Assembly: GCA_012295275.1 (NCBI GenBank)
Contig: CM022676.1
Location: 6,088,219 to 6,152,218 of the forward strand
Source: Chrysomallon squamiferum
Lineage: Eukaryota > Mollusca > Gastropoda > Neomphalida > Peltospiridae
Length of the DNA: 64,000 nucleotides
Direction of reading: 5' to 3'
Shown here one piece after another: positions 1-49,921 of this stretch; the first letter of the stretch is position 1, and every line of letters begins with the position of its first letter. A program made the translations under genes and the position numbers. The notes under the pieces were generated by a model. It had not been told where the DNA came from, made no database searches, and saw only the letters and a program-made list of their open reading frames with translations.

Positions 1-103
1 AAAAATGTGAATTTTGAAACTAGATTAAATTAAGACACTTAGACATTTTTAGATTCAGATACACACACACATACACAAACACACACACATACATACATAC
101 ATT

Positions 104-145
<42 letters not shown>

Positions 146-262
146 TACATACATGTAGAGACTTCATAATTTTATTATTATACCTGTGTCAGTGTATGTG
201 TTGTCTGTGTGTGTGTGTGTGTGTGTGAAATAGATCAAGATTTGAATTTTATTCAGTATAAC

Positions 263-760
263 CACAGATTCTGTTACAACTCGATGTGTTATAATATATA
301 AAACAAAACTTTGAACTATGCTATCAATAGATGATACCCAGTCATTTTACTGGAATGTTGAAAATGTGACATGATGTACCTGGAATTCTAGATACTGCAT
401 TAGCCTGATGAAAATTTGATACGATACACAAGCAATTCTGTTACAACTCGATGTGTTATGACTTATAAAGCGAAACTTTGATCTACACTAGAAGTAGATG
501 ATACTGAAAGATTGCACTGGACCATTGAAGGAAAGACATACCAGACATTCTGCTACAGTTCAGTGTAACTATGACTACTACAGAGATCACTCCACATACA
601 GAGAGAGTCAAAATCGTTACTTTTCCTAATATTAACCAAGCATGTGCAAGAGATTGGGATGTAGTAAAACAGGCTTTATTACTAGATGTATTATGACTTA
701 TGAAGCAAAACTTTCAACTGTAGTAGAAGTAGATGATGCTTAAGCATCACAACAGACCAA
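263..760. repeat. diverged tandem repeat, three copies, 167 and ~236 bp apart
   Basis: Copies begin near 267, 434 and 679. Shared core: ctgttacaactcgatgtgtt, then a short spacer, aaactttga.ct and tagatgatac. Divergence rises in the third copy. No coding content seen. Confidence 0.7.
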
Positions 761-1429
761 TGAAAGAATGATATGTTGTTAAAACTCAGCACATTTTGTC
801 CATTAAAGATTAAGATATATCAAACTATTGTAAAAAATTTTATCATTCATACATCTGATACCTCACTTAACCAAGCATACTGAAGGGATTAAAAATATTG
901 TTCATACATCTGATGCCTATATAACTATTAATATTAAACTGTTAATATTAAAAACCCAGTTATGTAATTAATAACGAGGGCTGGACTGTGAAATACATTT
1001 TGATATCACACAGACGTGACATACTGTGAGTAGCAGAGGGGAAGAAATCTGTTTAATCTTGTAGCATAATCTGTCGGCAAACAGAAACTCGATTCTTTTA
1101 CATCTCTTCCGAGCCAAGCCGGAGTGTTTGCTCTGAGCACGCTCAGTCAGTGGTTATTGAAAAAATTGTTCCTCGTGTAAATATCATAACGCCATATATT
1201 GAACTGATCTTTTCCTTATTAACTGTAACGTTTTTTTTTTTTTTTTTTTTTTTTTTTTTGGGGATAATTTTTTTCTTAAGGAGAGGTGAAAATGAGGTTA
1301 TATAAAAAAAGTTTTTTTTTAAAGGTGTGGTTTTTACACAGAGGGGTAGGGTAGGTCTCTAAAAGTCAAGACTAAAAGAATGTATGTATGTATATATATA
1401 TATATAAAATGTAAGATGTGTGTAAAATA

Positions 1430-1535
1430 AACAGGAGGACTGCCACTACAATGTCTATAAAACAAAATTAAAAATAAACAGGAGGACTGCCACTATGATG
1501 TCTATAAAAAAAGAAAAAAGGGAGGACTGCCACTT
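1430..1535. repeat. short tandem repeat with GGAGGACTGCCACT core, three copies
   Basis: The core starts at 1434, 1481 and 1521. The spacers share atgtctataaaa. Copies are 47 and 40 bp apart. Confidence 0.75.
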
Positions 1536-2410
1536 AATGAATTTCGATGATGTAATGAAAAACAATCTTAGTTTTGTGTGTGGCCTAACACTTCCAGCTG
1601 AGAAGTGAGATAGAAGAACTTTAAACTCAGAGGTTCCCCGGGGTTTTTAGACCCACCAGCCTGATAATCTCTTTTTTTTTTTTTTTTTTTTTAAACGTGG
1701 AAAAAGAGAGAGAAAAAAAAAGAAGATTAAAAATTGGGAAATGTTTTTAATCATTTTGATAATTGAGTGTGAAAGATATGGGATAGAGAGAAAGAAGAAA
1801 AAATGAAGAATAAGAAGAAGAGTTATGAAGACGATAAAATGGAAGTTGTAATAAATGGAAGTTTTATTAAATATGAAGATATTTTTTTAGATATGTTATT
1901 GTGTGTGATTGATAATGATGAATAAGTATTTTTTGTGTTTGTGTGTGTTTGTTAGTTATATATATAACTGATATATGTGTTTGTAGGTATATTTATGTTT
2001 ATAAATAAGTATGCACTAATAATAATAATGATATTAATAATATTACAATAATGATGATTATAGTATTTGTGATAATAATAAGAATAACAACAATAATAAG
2101 TTATAATGATAATCATGATAGTATTTGTATTGGTAATTAAACAACAATAACCACAACACTAACAACCTTAGCAAAAAAAAATATTTTAAAATCCTAAAAA
2201 CATTATAATAATAAGTAGAAAAATAAAATAATAATAACAATTACAGTTGTAATGATGATGATAATATTTTGTAATATTTTGTAATCTATTAAAACCAACA
2301 GTATTAGGAATAAAAAAAATAATAATAAAAAAATTAAATAAAAATATATATATATATAATAAGAAATAAGTTCAATTTCTATTAATATATTCATCACACA
2401 CATAAACTGC

Positions 2411-2725
2411 AAACTAACAAATAAAAGCAGTCTAGGTAACTTCAAGTTAATATATAGAAAGTAGTATACTAAGTAAAGAGTTTCATAGAAACTAACAAAT
2501 AAAAGCAGTCTGTGTCACTTAATGTTAACATATAGAAAGTAGTATAAGAAGTAAAGAGTTCCATAGAAACTAACAAATATAAGCAGTCTGGGTAACTTCA
2601 AGTTAACATATAGAAAGTAGTATAAGAAGTAAAGAGTTTCAAAGAAACTAACAAATAAAAGCAGTCTAGGTAACTTCCAAGTTAACATATAGAAAGTAGT
2701 AGAAGAAGTAAAGAGTTTCAAGGAG
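2411..2725. repeat. 78-bp minisatellite, four copies
   Basis: actaacaaataaaagcagtc recurs at 2413, 2491, 2569 and 2648 (spacing 78, 78, 79). The units share tatagaaagtagta and aagtaaagagtt. Open frames in this stretch are only the repeat read through. Confidence 0.85.
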
Positions 2726-2881
2726 GTTTTGTCATACTTGAAAAACATGTGCTGGTGAGGGAGAGAATAAACCAAGGAATGCAATATTGGCTCCATCTGG
2801 TTTCAGTTTTATTCAAATTTTAGCTGCATGAAATTTTTCTTTCTTGCACGAACTTTCGTATCCAGCAGTATAAATAAAAGG

Positions 2882-2930
<49 letters not shown>

Positions 2931-3618
2931 TAAAAAAACGATTTTTTAATGTGTGAAAGTGCTATACAGACAGACAGACAGATAGACAGATGAAAAAAGT
3001 AATTAGATTTTCTTGCATAATTGCACATACAGTAATAATTTCAAAAAAGAAAAAAATAATAATAATAATTAAATTAATTTTTTTTTAAAGAATTGACACG
3101 TGACACTTGAGATGTATTGGCATACCTTTTTTATTTTTTTTTTAAATTTGATTTAAATTAATTTAAAAATTTTTAAAATTTATTTATTATTATTTTTTTT
3201 ATATAAATAAAAAAAATCATTTTCCAGTTTAACTTCATCTAAATTTACTATTAAAAAAAAATAAATAAAAATTAAAATCATATATTTATATATTTATGCA
3301 ATTAAATATTACTTTGACAGAAAAAACTAAATTTCAGACCTTTTTTATTTTTTCATTTTTTTTTTTTTTTTTTTTCATTAAAGCTTTAAATATAGTCTTT
3401 AAGAAGAAGGAAAAGATTTTTTTTTTTTCAAAAGAAAAAAATGCTTTGACACTTAAATATATGAGTAATTGTCAACAGATGTTTGATGCTATCACTTCAG
3501 TAATTAATGTTTGAAATTTAATCTTTTTTTTCAATTTAATAGAAATAAATTTAAACATCACTTCAGATATATTTAATTTTATTATTATTTTAATGTGAAA
3601 AGCTTATTTGTCTAAATT

Positions 3619-3649
<31 letters not shown>

Positions 3650-3879
3650 AAATGATTTTAATTTGAATGTTTGGTTTATTTATAATAATGATGAAATATT
3701 CAGAAAAATGCTGTTATGTCTGAAATTTTTTTTGTTTTAAAATGCTGTTAATTCAATAGATATTTATACTAAAATGAATATTTGTATAAAAATGAAAAAC
3801 AAATTCAGCAAAATTTATTAATAAATTTATAAATATTTCTGATAAAATGAAAAAAAATAAATAATAATACATTATTTTA

Positions 3880-4372
3880 ATAAAATACTGAAAATTCAAT
3901 AAATATTTTAAATAAAATACTGAAAATTCAGCAAATATTTTAAATAAAATACCGAAAATTCAGCAAATATTTTAATTAAAACACTGAAAATTCAGCAAAT
4001 ATTTTAATAAAACACTGAAAATTCAACAAATATTTTAAATAAAATATTGAAAATCCAGCAAATATTTTAAATAAAATACTGAAAATTTAACATATTTTAA
4101 ATAAAATACTGAAAATTCAGCAAATATTTTAAATACATCACTGAAAATTCAACAAATATTTTAAATAAAATACTGAAAATTCAGCAAATATTTTAAATAA
4201 AACACTGAAAATTCAGCAAATGTTTTAAATAAAATACTGAAAATTCAGCAAATATTTTAAATAAAACACTGAAAATTCAGCAAATGTTTTAAACAAAATA
4301 CTGAAAATTCAACAAATATTTTAAACAAAATACTTCAGCAAATATTTTAAACAAAACACTGAAAATTCCACA
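3880..4372. repeat. ~32-bp minisatellite, about 15 copies, ending 80 bp before the Ig2 acceptor
   Basis: The unit is approximately attcagcaaatattttaaa plus taaaatactgaaa. Copies vary by point changes and small indels (30-34 bp). The array leads into three shorter tatgaaaattccacaa repeats that run up to the polypyrimidine tract. Confidence 0.88.
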
Positions 4373-4451
4373 AAATACAAATTTTTGTTATGAAAATTCC
4401 ACAAAATACAAATTTTCGTTATGAAAATTCCACATTTTCTTTTACTTGCAG

Positions 4452-41388
<36,937 letters not shown>

Positions 41389-42478
41389 AAAAGTCTTGAG
41401 CAGATACAGGATCTGGTTAAAAATTGTTTTTCAATATGGAGAAGTTCAACAACAAAGATGGATGGTTGTCATGGTTACAGGTTGTTGTTGTTGTTCTTAT
41501 TTCTCCATTGAAGAGGCAAATCAGGAGCTTGGACCAAAGTTTGCCCCAAAGGAGCTGGGAATAAAAAAATATCTAGCTTAAACATTAAAAATATTCATAA
41601 CCACCTGAAATAATAAGGTATCTCATTAATCACTATGGAAACCAAATGTAAATGTGTAACTGTTTTCTGTGAAAAAAACAACAAAAAACCCACACAAAAT
41701 GGCTGCAAAGACGTTGGAGGCTTGTTTTTTAAATTGGCTGCATGGATGAGCAGAACTGACATATCCAGTGAAATTCCTGTGTTAACAAAACTTTGTTTTC
41801 AAAGATTTTTTAAAAATTGTTACAAGTAAAGGAGACAAATTGAGAGAAAAATGGATTAAAATTTCCAAAATGGCAGTGTTGAATTGGATGGAAATAATTG
41901 TTCAGAACTGACATATCCAAGACCAAAATCATTTGTATAGAAACCAGATTTCATTTACAAAACTTTGATGTTCTGTCTCCATGGAAACGAGATGGAGTCT
42001 GTAAAAATATTATATTGGTTGTTGAAGATCAGGTGTTCAATCTCCATGGAAACCAGAAAGATGTCATAAAAGTAATATATTGGCTGTTGAAGATTAGATG
42101 TTCTGTCTCCATGGAAACAAAATGGTTGGATGCTGTAAAAATAATGTTCTGACTGTTGAAAATCTGATATTCTGTTATCCCTAGATAAGTAAAATGGCTG
42201 CCAGTATCTCAGAAATAGCTAATAGTGTTTCTTTAGAAATAATGTGACTGTTATTGTTTTTTTGAAACAACATCATTACTAGCGTTTCCATGGAAATAGT
42301 AAAGCCACTATAAATTATATATATGCTTATAAGCCTAATCTCAATCATATATGTCTGTGATATAGATATAAGGACTTTTAAAAAAAAAAAAAAAAACTGT
42401 TTTTAAACAGGTTGAGAAGAGGAAATTTTGTAAGCAGCTTTCTTATATGTAAATCTTTTTTCATTCTTTTTTTTAAAT

Positions 42479-42515
<37 letters not shown>

Positions 42516-43163
42516 GAAGAATATTGTAGAACCTGATTCATTGATAAGCCAAAAAAAAAAAAAAAAAAAAAAAAATAATATAAGTCTGGAGCTGGAACTT
42601 AGCAATATTGCTTATTCATATAAAACCACTGCTGATTGGCTGTTCAATCGATGGCTGGGATTTGGTCATTAAAATAGGCAGATGTGTCAAAGGTCAAAGG
42701 TTAGAGTGCAAATCCATGAAGATAGCTAAGACACTGAAAGGGTCATTAATATTTAAAAATTAATGGCAGTGCTGAATTTTTTTTTTTTTTTTTTTTTTAA
42801 TTCTTTATTTTATTATTATTATTATTATTATTTTTTTAATGCATAAAAACGGATGTCATAGCCATTTTCGCAATATGGAAGTGCAACAAGAAAGGTGCTA
42901 GCTAGCAGAATCTACTAGAACCACTTTGATTTAGGACGGCCATATTGGATGGACATTTTATTTCAGTAAATGTGTGTCCTACGCAAAATAAACCAATTTC
43001 CCCAGTGCTGAAAAATGTTTACTGGTGCTACGAAATCCATTAACTGGCATGTTACCGCAATTTCATATGTGAAAATCGATGCATAAATGTAAATATATGT
43101 TTTGCATATTACTAATTTAACTGTGAATGCTTATATCGACATTATATATATATATATATATAA

Positions 43164-43201
<38 letters not shown>

Positions 43202-43585
43202 TAAAATATGGACACATAAACACTACACCTTTCAAAGGTGCTCATTTCTTGCCAGCGTTACCGTGGAAACTGTTCTGTGAAGGGAGATAACTCCGAGATT
43301 GATTCTCATATTTACTACCTGTCTCGTGCTCAGTAATTTTTTTTTTTTATGTCTGGAATAACTAGATGATCTTAGATGACATTCTGCTGCTATATTCTAT
43401 ATAACTATCTAGGATAGACAATTGGCCATGTTGTGGTATTCAGAAGTAATATCCTTGTTACCCAAATAATACTATCTTCTTGTTTGCAAATAGCATTTAT
43501 GTCTATCGCCATATCTGTATGTAATTTTAAATTTATTTTATTTTTTTTTTTTTTATTTTTTTTTTTTTTTTTGTTGTTACTATAA

Positions 43586-43646
<61 letters not shown>

Positions 43647-43758
43647 TTAGTAGTAGCATTATTATTAGTGGTATTACATTTTCATTTATTATATTATTAT
43701 TTATTTTATTATTATTATTATTATTATTATTATATTTTCATTATTATCATTATTATTA

Positions 43759-43793
<35 letters not shown>

Positions 43794-44070
43794 CTTTTTC
43801 TGATGAAAATTAGCATTGGCTATATATAACATAATGAAAAAAAGCAATATACTACTTTCTAATTGACAAAATACTGTTGTACATTAATGAAGCTCTGTTG
43901 AATTTGTAACTCATGTTTGTAGGTATTTATTATAAATTTCTAATAGTTTGTTTGTGTATATTGTACATAACTGTCTTTATATATTAAAATAATTCACATT
44001 ACACCTGAGAACAAAAGAGGAAAACTAAATGCAAGAAAATTATCATGAAATAAATTTAATCTTCTTGTTT
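41389..44070 (+). other. robo: probable robo 3' UTR
   Basis: Non-coding sequence after the TAG. AATAAA signals occur at 41560-41565, 42987-42992 and 44049-44054. The last is followed by a T/G-rich stretch (cttcttgtttggtt) and is my preferred distal site. The 41.6-42.3 kb part holds ~65-bp repeats with a palindromic CCATGG core; A and T homopolymers, (TA)n at 43141-43199 and (ATT)n at 43587-43790 follow. The end is a guess. Confidence 0.45.
41930..42300. repeat. ~65-bp repeats with palindromic CCATGG core in the 3' UTR
   Basis: GTCTCCATGGAAAC at 41975-41988 and 42105-42118, TCTCCATGGAAACC at 42041-42054, and GTTTCCATGGAAA at 42284-42296. Units share ctgttgaagat-a-atgttctg. A looser match, actatggaaacc, lies near 41632. 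Confidence 0.8.
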
Positions 44071-45001
44071 GGTTTTCATTAATTATTATTTTTTTTTTTA
44101 AATTATTGTTATGTGTATAAAGATGGAAAAAAACTTTTGAAACATTTTTTAGATTCAGAATTAGAATTTTAAGAATAAAAGAATGAGAAACTAAGAACTA
44201 AACTTAAGTTTAATGAAATTGTTTTTAATGACATAAATTACAATATAATAAAAAAAATTTTACATTATTTTTTTAAATATTTAAATAAAATAAAAGCTTA
44301 ATAAACCAGTATCAATATATTATTTGATTTTATTTTTACGTTATTTTTCTTTATATTGTTTTGTTTTTATTTTTACAAAAGGTTTTAATATACTATTTTC
44401 TACAAAACATATAGTAATTACAGTGGATTCCTAAGCTTTAGTTTTACTTAAAAAAATAATAATAATAATAAGCATAATAACATTAATAATATTAATATTT
44501 TATCAAGGAAGGGAAATAACCCATTCTGATAAATAATTGTGTAAAAAAGGAAATAACTTTTACAGAAAAATATTTATTTAGAAGATATAATTATGACTTG
44601 CTGATAAATAATTGCTTTATTGAAAAGGAAAATAATTCTTGCTGATATAATTGTTATTAACAAGGGAAATAACTTGTTGATAAAAAAAAAATAATGAATA
44701 AGGGAACTAACTCTTGCTCATACATATATTATGAAGGGACATAACTCTTGCTGAGCATAATAATTATGATTTTTATTGTACATTGTCTACAAGCAGTTTT
44801 TGTACATCTGACATTGTTTTCAGTACTGAGAGTTTTTCATGTGAATAGATTTCAGGTATTGAAGTAAAGAAAAAATATACTGAATTTTGTCTTTTGTTGT
44901 TTGTTTATCTTACGAATGAGTGTTTTAGATATGTGCACCAACAAATGAAATACATGGATGTAAAGAATGTATTTCTTTTGTGTGTTTTTCAGTATATGAA
45001 T

Positions 45002-45032
<31 letters not shown>

Positions 45033-45900
45033 TTTTTTTTTATTTTATTTCAATTGTTTGTTTGTTTACTTATCAGTTTATTTTTTATATTCATATTTAT
45101 ATTTTTCAACAGACAATAGAAGATGGATGAAATATTGTTTCACAGCCAACTGGCTTTAGATACATTAATGCAAAAATGGAGAACTTATTGAAATGAGACA
45201 AAACCAATCCCTTCTGAAGAACATAAAACTAAACATCCTCAAATTATGCATCGATATCATGTTCTCATCAAAAGAGGGTCTTTAACAAAATATTTTATTC
45301 ACTCATGCAAATAGAGGCAAAAAAAACAAATTTGTTTAAAGTTTTAATCTTACATTTGTTTACGATTTCTTGCCATCTGCGTCCTCAAGGTTAAAACCCT
45401 TATTTGCGTAGGTTTGTAAACTCTAATCTTTACTGCACACATAATTATGTTCACTCATTTAATATGCCCATCTCACTTACTTTAACTTGAAACACAAGTT
45501 CATAAGGACTGTTTGTTGTCGACATCTAGTCTCAACAGTAAAAACAATTTATTTTTGCAAATAATCATCGAGTTGTTCACATGATTTTTCCATCTGACAA
45601 ACTAGTGATAAGCCACCTTCTCTGTAGCACGTGTTCGTAAACACAAGCGGTTGAAAGCAACGAAACTGGAAAAGTTCAGCAGCATTATTTTTAACAAATT
45701 ATTTTTGTTTGTGATTTATTTATTCAGTATGTTATGTTTATAGGATTATATGTAACAAATGTAGAACAGAACTTTAAAATTTTGTTTTTGCTCAGTAAAT
45801 ATAATTTGAAGGAAATAACGGGAGTACTCTGGCTGGTCATAAAATGTGGTCATGTGATCGTTGGACAAAATGTTTAAATAGCAACTACCAAGTGATGTAT

Positions 45901-45944
<44 letters not shown>

Positions 45945-48900
45945 CTTAGAACTTCGCCATGGGTTAAAAGTAAGGCTAAGTTTAGTACAACAGAATGACT
46001 ATCCCTGCAAATATGCAGATTTGAAATTAAATATGTTTATTTCAAAGGATTTTTAACTCCTGTATGTATCATCAGTAACAAATATATTATAAAGACTGAG
46101 TCACCGATTACGTAATTTAAATTTTAAACATTTAACAGACTGAGTCTTGTTTTTCCTTTTTTGTTTACGATGCAATAAGACTACTGGCTTTTTTTAAATC
46201 ACTCCTTTGTTCAAAACTTTATTTCTTGTTTTGAATAAACGCAGTAAAGGTTATTTGAATAATTATTAAATGCATGTTAATGTGGTAAACACTGATTAAT
46301 TTTACGAATTATTTTTTACATTAATATTTAATGTTTCAAAAGACTGAGTCTGTATTTGAATGAAGGCACTGATGATAACTTGAGGCGTGTGTGTGTGTGT
46401 GTGTGTGTGTGCGTGTGTGAGTGAGTGTGTGTGATTTATAAACTTTTTATGTGTTCTTACATGAAATAACTGTAAACACCCTATGTTCTTAATATTTAAT
46501 TAAGTATTATTTCTAATAATAATGATGATAATAATAATAATAATACACCTTTTAAATTTTTTATTTTTTATTTTTTATTTATTTTTTTATACTGAGCTTA
46601 AAAGTACATCTACAAGTAATGGTAAAAATTACATGAGTCATAACAAAATTAAATTTGATAAATGTTTTATCACCCTTTAGACACACACTCTGATTTTCAA
46701 TGACTGGGTGATAATGTTCACTTTGAAACCATTTTAAGTGTTGAAAAATATTCAACAACTTTAATTTAAAATCAGACATGATTAATTGAACAAGAATATA
46801 CCTACGTCCGTTTTTACATTTCAGCTATTATATTTTTCACCTATATATATTTTTTTATCTATTTTATGTCTTTCTTATTACTTTTTTTATCTATAAATTT
46901 CTTTTATATTTTATTATCAGTATATATCTGCTGGTTTTACTTAAGTGTTTAAGAAGAAGAAATTCATTCAGCAATTTAATAAATGTCATTTCATTTCCAT
47001 TTCTGCTTCAGTGAAGACATATTTTACCTTTAATGTCTTTTCGCACTTTTGTGATAATAATTCACTATCATTCGTTGAATAACATTCATTTAAAATTGTT
47101 TTGATAAGTCAAGCAAGTAGCAAACACCACTGACCTAATTTCAACTGATCCTGTTACAGATCGGAGCGATCTGATTGGCCGTCGATGTAGTAACCTTGAC
47201 GATACCTCATTATCATAAGTGATTTGTGTGATTTTATGTATAGGTTTTTTGTTGTAATGACTGGAATGCAAAGGGAGTTAACTTTCAAACTGTTTGAAAT
47301 CGTCGTGGGTGACTTTAATGTGATTATTTATGGCTTCCTGTTAGAATAAAATTGAGAATGTAAATAAATCCGAAATTTTTATCTTTGTTTTGTAAACATA
47401 CCTTCAATATTTACATAAATAATGTTGTGTTTACATATTTTATTATTAGTTCAGTAGTAATATATGAATATCTATTTGGTTTCTATACATGTATGAATGT
47501 GTAAAAAAACCCAGTAAAAAATACAAGTGTATTTACTTATTTGTATATACATACATTTATGTGTGTATTATTGCATTAGAACAGGCAAACTTAAATACAA
47601 AAACATACATAAACACCTAACAATGTGTTCACACACACACATTCATAACTGTGTTAATATATACATATATGCAATAAATTTCCAAACACAAGTTATGGCT
47701 TTTCCTGATCAAAATAACTGAGATAAAAACAAATTAATAAAATATTTTCTTTTGTGATGGTAAAAAAAAAAATAATAACTTAAATATTTAATTTTTTAGC
47801 CTGCTGCTGATAATACATGAATATTTTATTTATTTATTATTATTATTATTATTTTTTTTTTTATAGATTGTTCGTATGAGGTATGACAATGCAAAAAAAT
47901 GTTTCTTCCTCTTTGGATAAAATATTTTTTAAAACAAATTATTATGCAGATCCTTCAAAATGATATCAAGCTAAATATTTTAGATTCTTAAACCTTAAGT
48001 CACACTTACAAATATTTTGAATTAATCTCATCTTCTGTGATTTTGACTTCTCCTGTACCTATAAATACCTGCACAAACACACTCTCACACACACACACAC
48101 ACACACACACAGCCACACTAACATACACACAAATGCAACACATATACACATGCACATACCAAATATACATACATATAAACATATACATGCTTTAACAATC
48201 ACAATTGTAACACAACATATGATGTTAACAGTTATTTCGAGGACTTTATTTATTTTTTTACTTATACAACTATTCACAAACATTTTAGTTACTTTTACAA
48301 AGATCTCTGTTGTATATTTTTATACATTATAAAAAAAAAAAACATAATAATGCAAGATTGTTTAAAATACTGTATTTCATGTTTTAACCTCTTGTAAGAG
48401 TATTTTCACAGCATTGCATACAATGATAGTGATATCAAATTACTGTTTTAACAATCTTACTTTTCTTTTTAATCTTTATTCAACCACCAGGTAATTTATT
48501 TCAGGTTTTTTTAAACAGTTTGAGTACTATTAAATATATCATTTTTTTATGTTTTTCATAAATTTGTTTTTTAATGAATTATTCCTTTGATCTTAACCAA
48601 CCAATAAATTATCACAGATGCTTGTACTTATTTCAGAAAGCCAAAGATATCTTATATCATTCATTTGCACAGCACTGGAAAAATAATGAGAAAAAAAATT
48701 ATCATAAAAAAAAAACCCTTTCTTTTCATGTTTTTGTTATTATTTCAACTGAAGGTAATTTTGGTTAAAATATCTGTGACTGCTTTTATTCTTTCTACCT
48801 TCACAAAATCCATTAAATTAAAAACATTTTTTTTTTTTTTTTTTTTTTTTTGGTTGTAATGCTGTTGTAACTGAAGATAATTTTTGTCAAAATATCTGTG

Positions 48901-49003
48901 ATGTTTTTATAATTTCTACATTAGCAAAATCAGTTATTATATCTATTGACATTACTTTTGTTATATTAAAACCATTTTAAAAACTGTCTCAGCATCCATA
49001 TCT
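44071..49003. other. intergenic region between robo and ANAPC13 (convergent)
   Basis: No convincing gene. Contains the dispersed-motif array (44.5-44.76 kb), (TTTA)n at 45000-45030, (AAT)n at 45904-45943, (GT)n at 46386-46411, (CA)n at 48084-48111 and a poly-T at 48828-48851. A less AT-rich island is at 47130-47220. Confidence 0.6.
44500..44760. repeat. array of degenerate AAGGGA-ATAACTCTTGCTGA units
   Basis: About seven copies of a ~35-45 bp unit: gggaaataac, ggaaataact, aaggaaaataattcttgctg, aagggaaataacttgttgat, aagggaactaactcttgctc, aagggacataactcttgctg, with linkers rich in ataattatg. Confidence 0.75.
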
Positions 49004-49013
49004 TTTATTTTCT

Positions 49014-49400
49014 TTAGTGTTCTTGAATGTTCATAAAACCATTATGAACTCTGTTTCAGCATCTACATCTTTCACTTTCTTTAGTGTTCTTGAATGTTCT
49101 TAAAACCATTATGAACACTGTTTCAGCATCTGTATCTTTATTTGCTTTATGTCAGGTTCTGACCATACCATCTTCAGTTACAGGATCTTGCTTATATATC
49201 AACAGTACCACAACATCTTTTTCTTTCCTTTAGAGTTCATGAATATTCACAAAAACCCATCATACAGTTTCTTTAATTACTTATTCATAACGACCCGAAC
49301 CAAATCATTTTTTTTTTTTTTCAGATGGTGATCGGGTCTTGAATATTCACAAAACCATCAAACAATTTCTTTACTTACTTCTTCATCTGAACAGTACCAC
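49014..49400. repeat. 67-bp tandem repeat and related copies near the ANAPC13 3' end
   Basis: ttagtgttcttgaatgttc starts at 49014 and 49081 (67 bp), each with aaaaccattatgaac and gtttcagcatct. Weaker relatives at 49232 and 49335 carry gaatattcacaaaa. Confidence 0.75.
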
Positions 49401-49490
49401 ATCAGGGTTGTTTTTTTTATTTTTTTATTTTTTTTGGAATGTAGGTCTTGAATATTTTCAACAAAAAAAAACGTACAATTTCTAACCACT
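49137..49490 (-). other. ANAPC13: probable ANAPC13 3' UTR
   Basis: Sequence downstream of the ANAPC13 stop on the minus strand. A TTTATT (AATAAA on the minus strand) stands at 49137-49142, and another at 49004-49009. The stretch includes repeats of the element around ttgaatattcacaaaacc (49240s and 49333) and short T runs. The choice of poly(A) signal is uncertain. Confidence 0.35.
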
Positions 49491-49718
49491 TTAATTACTT
49501 GTCCCAGTAGACGGTGGTTCGTGCAACGATGTCAAAGCCAGATCAGACCATTTCTGTTCTTGTTCTCGCAGAGTTTCCGTCGTGGGTCCATTGTCAGGTT
49601 CAATCTCGGGCAGTTCCATCTGAGGAACAGCAATGTCCTCCATCGGCAGTTTGTCCTCTCTCCACTTTTCATCAATCAGATCCATCAGACGTCCGTCTCT
49701 TATCACCTCACTGTCCAT
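49491..49718 (-). CDS. ANAPC13: Anaphase-promoting complex subunit 13 (APC13/SWM1), complete coding exon
   Basis: A 75-codon frame from ATG at 49718 to TAA at 49491. It begins MDSEVIRDGRLMDLIDEKW and continues REDKLPMEDIAVPQMELPE, EPDNGPTTETLREQEQKW and SDLALTSLHE. This is close to human ANAPC13 (74 residues) over its whole length, notably RDGR..DLID..WREDKLP and the EQE.KW.DLAL block. APC13 is a small acidic subunit of the anaphase-promoting complex that helps hold TPR subunits together in the nucleus (family knowledge). Just upstream of the ATG on this strand is an acceptor, tttactttcag, followed by a second ctttcag, so a 5' UTR exon lies at higher coordinates. The gene converges on robo. 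Very sure of the identity. Confidence 0.95.
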   Translation of the reverse strand: MDSEVIRDGRLMDLIDEKWREDKLPMEDIAVPQMELPEIEPDNGPTTETLREQEQKWSDLALTSLHEPPSTGTSN

Positions 49719-49886
49719 TGCAAGCTGAAAGCTGAAAGTAAATTAGCTGTTAATAATAAAAACAAAACAAAAAGTAATAATGTCAGTCCAGGAAATCTGC
49801 TATTAGCTGTAGCAGTGCTTCTGTTGTTCCATGAAAAAATCTTTGTGTTTTTTGATATTATCCGGATGTTTCTGAAGTACTGTACT

Positions 49887-49921
<35 letters not shown>

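Larger units (their letters stand above)
1..4451 (+). other. robo: upstream robo intron (between unseen Ig1 exon and Ig2), no exon recognised
   Basis: I searched for an Ig1 or signal-peptide exon and found none. The sequence is AT-rich with (CA)n/(CATA)n at 61-155, (GT)n at 207-227, poly-T at 1230-1259, (AG)n at 2887-2926 and many A or T runs. A more complex island at about 1000-1170 has no usable Ig coding frame. Specific tandem repeats are listed separately. Confidence 0.6.

Noticed and set aside
1000-1170. Possible Ig1 or signal-peptide exon in a complex island upstream of Ig2
   Set aside because: No frame with Ig cysteines or a hydrophobic leader flanked by splice sites was found.
41898-42152. 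84-codon + strand frame in the 3' UTR
   Set aside because: Consists of the ~65-bp CCATGG repeats read through; begins after the robo stop with no initiation context or known domain.
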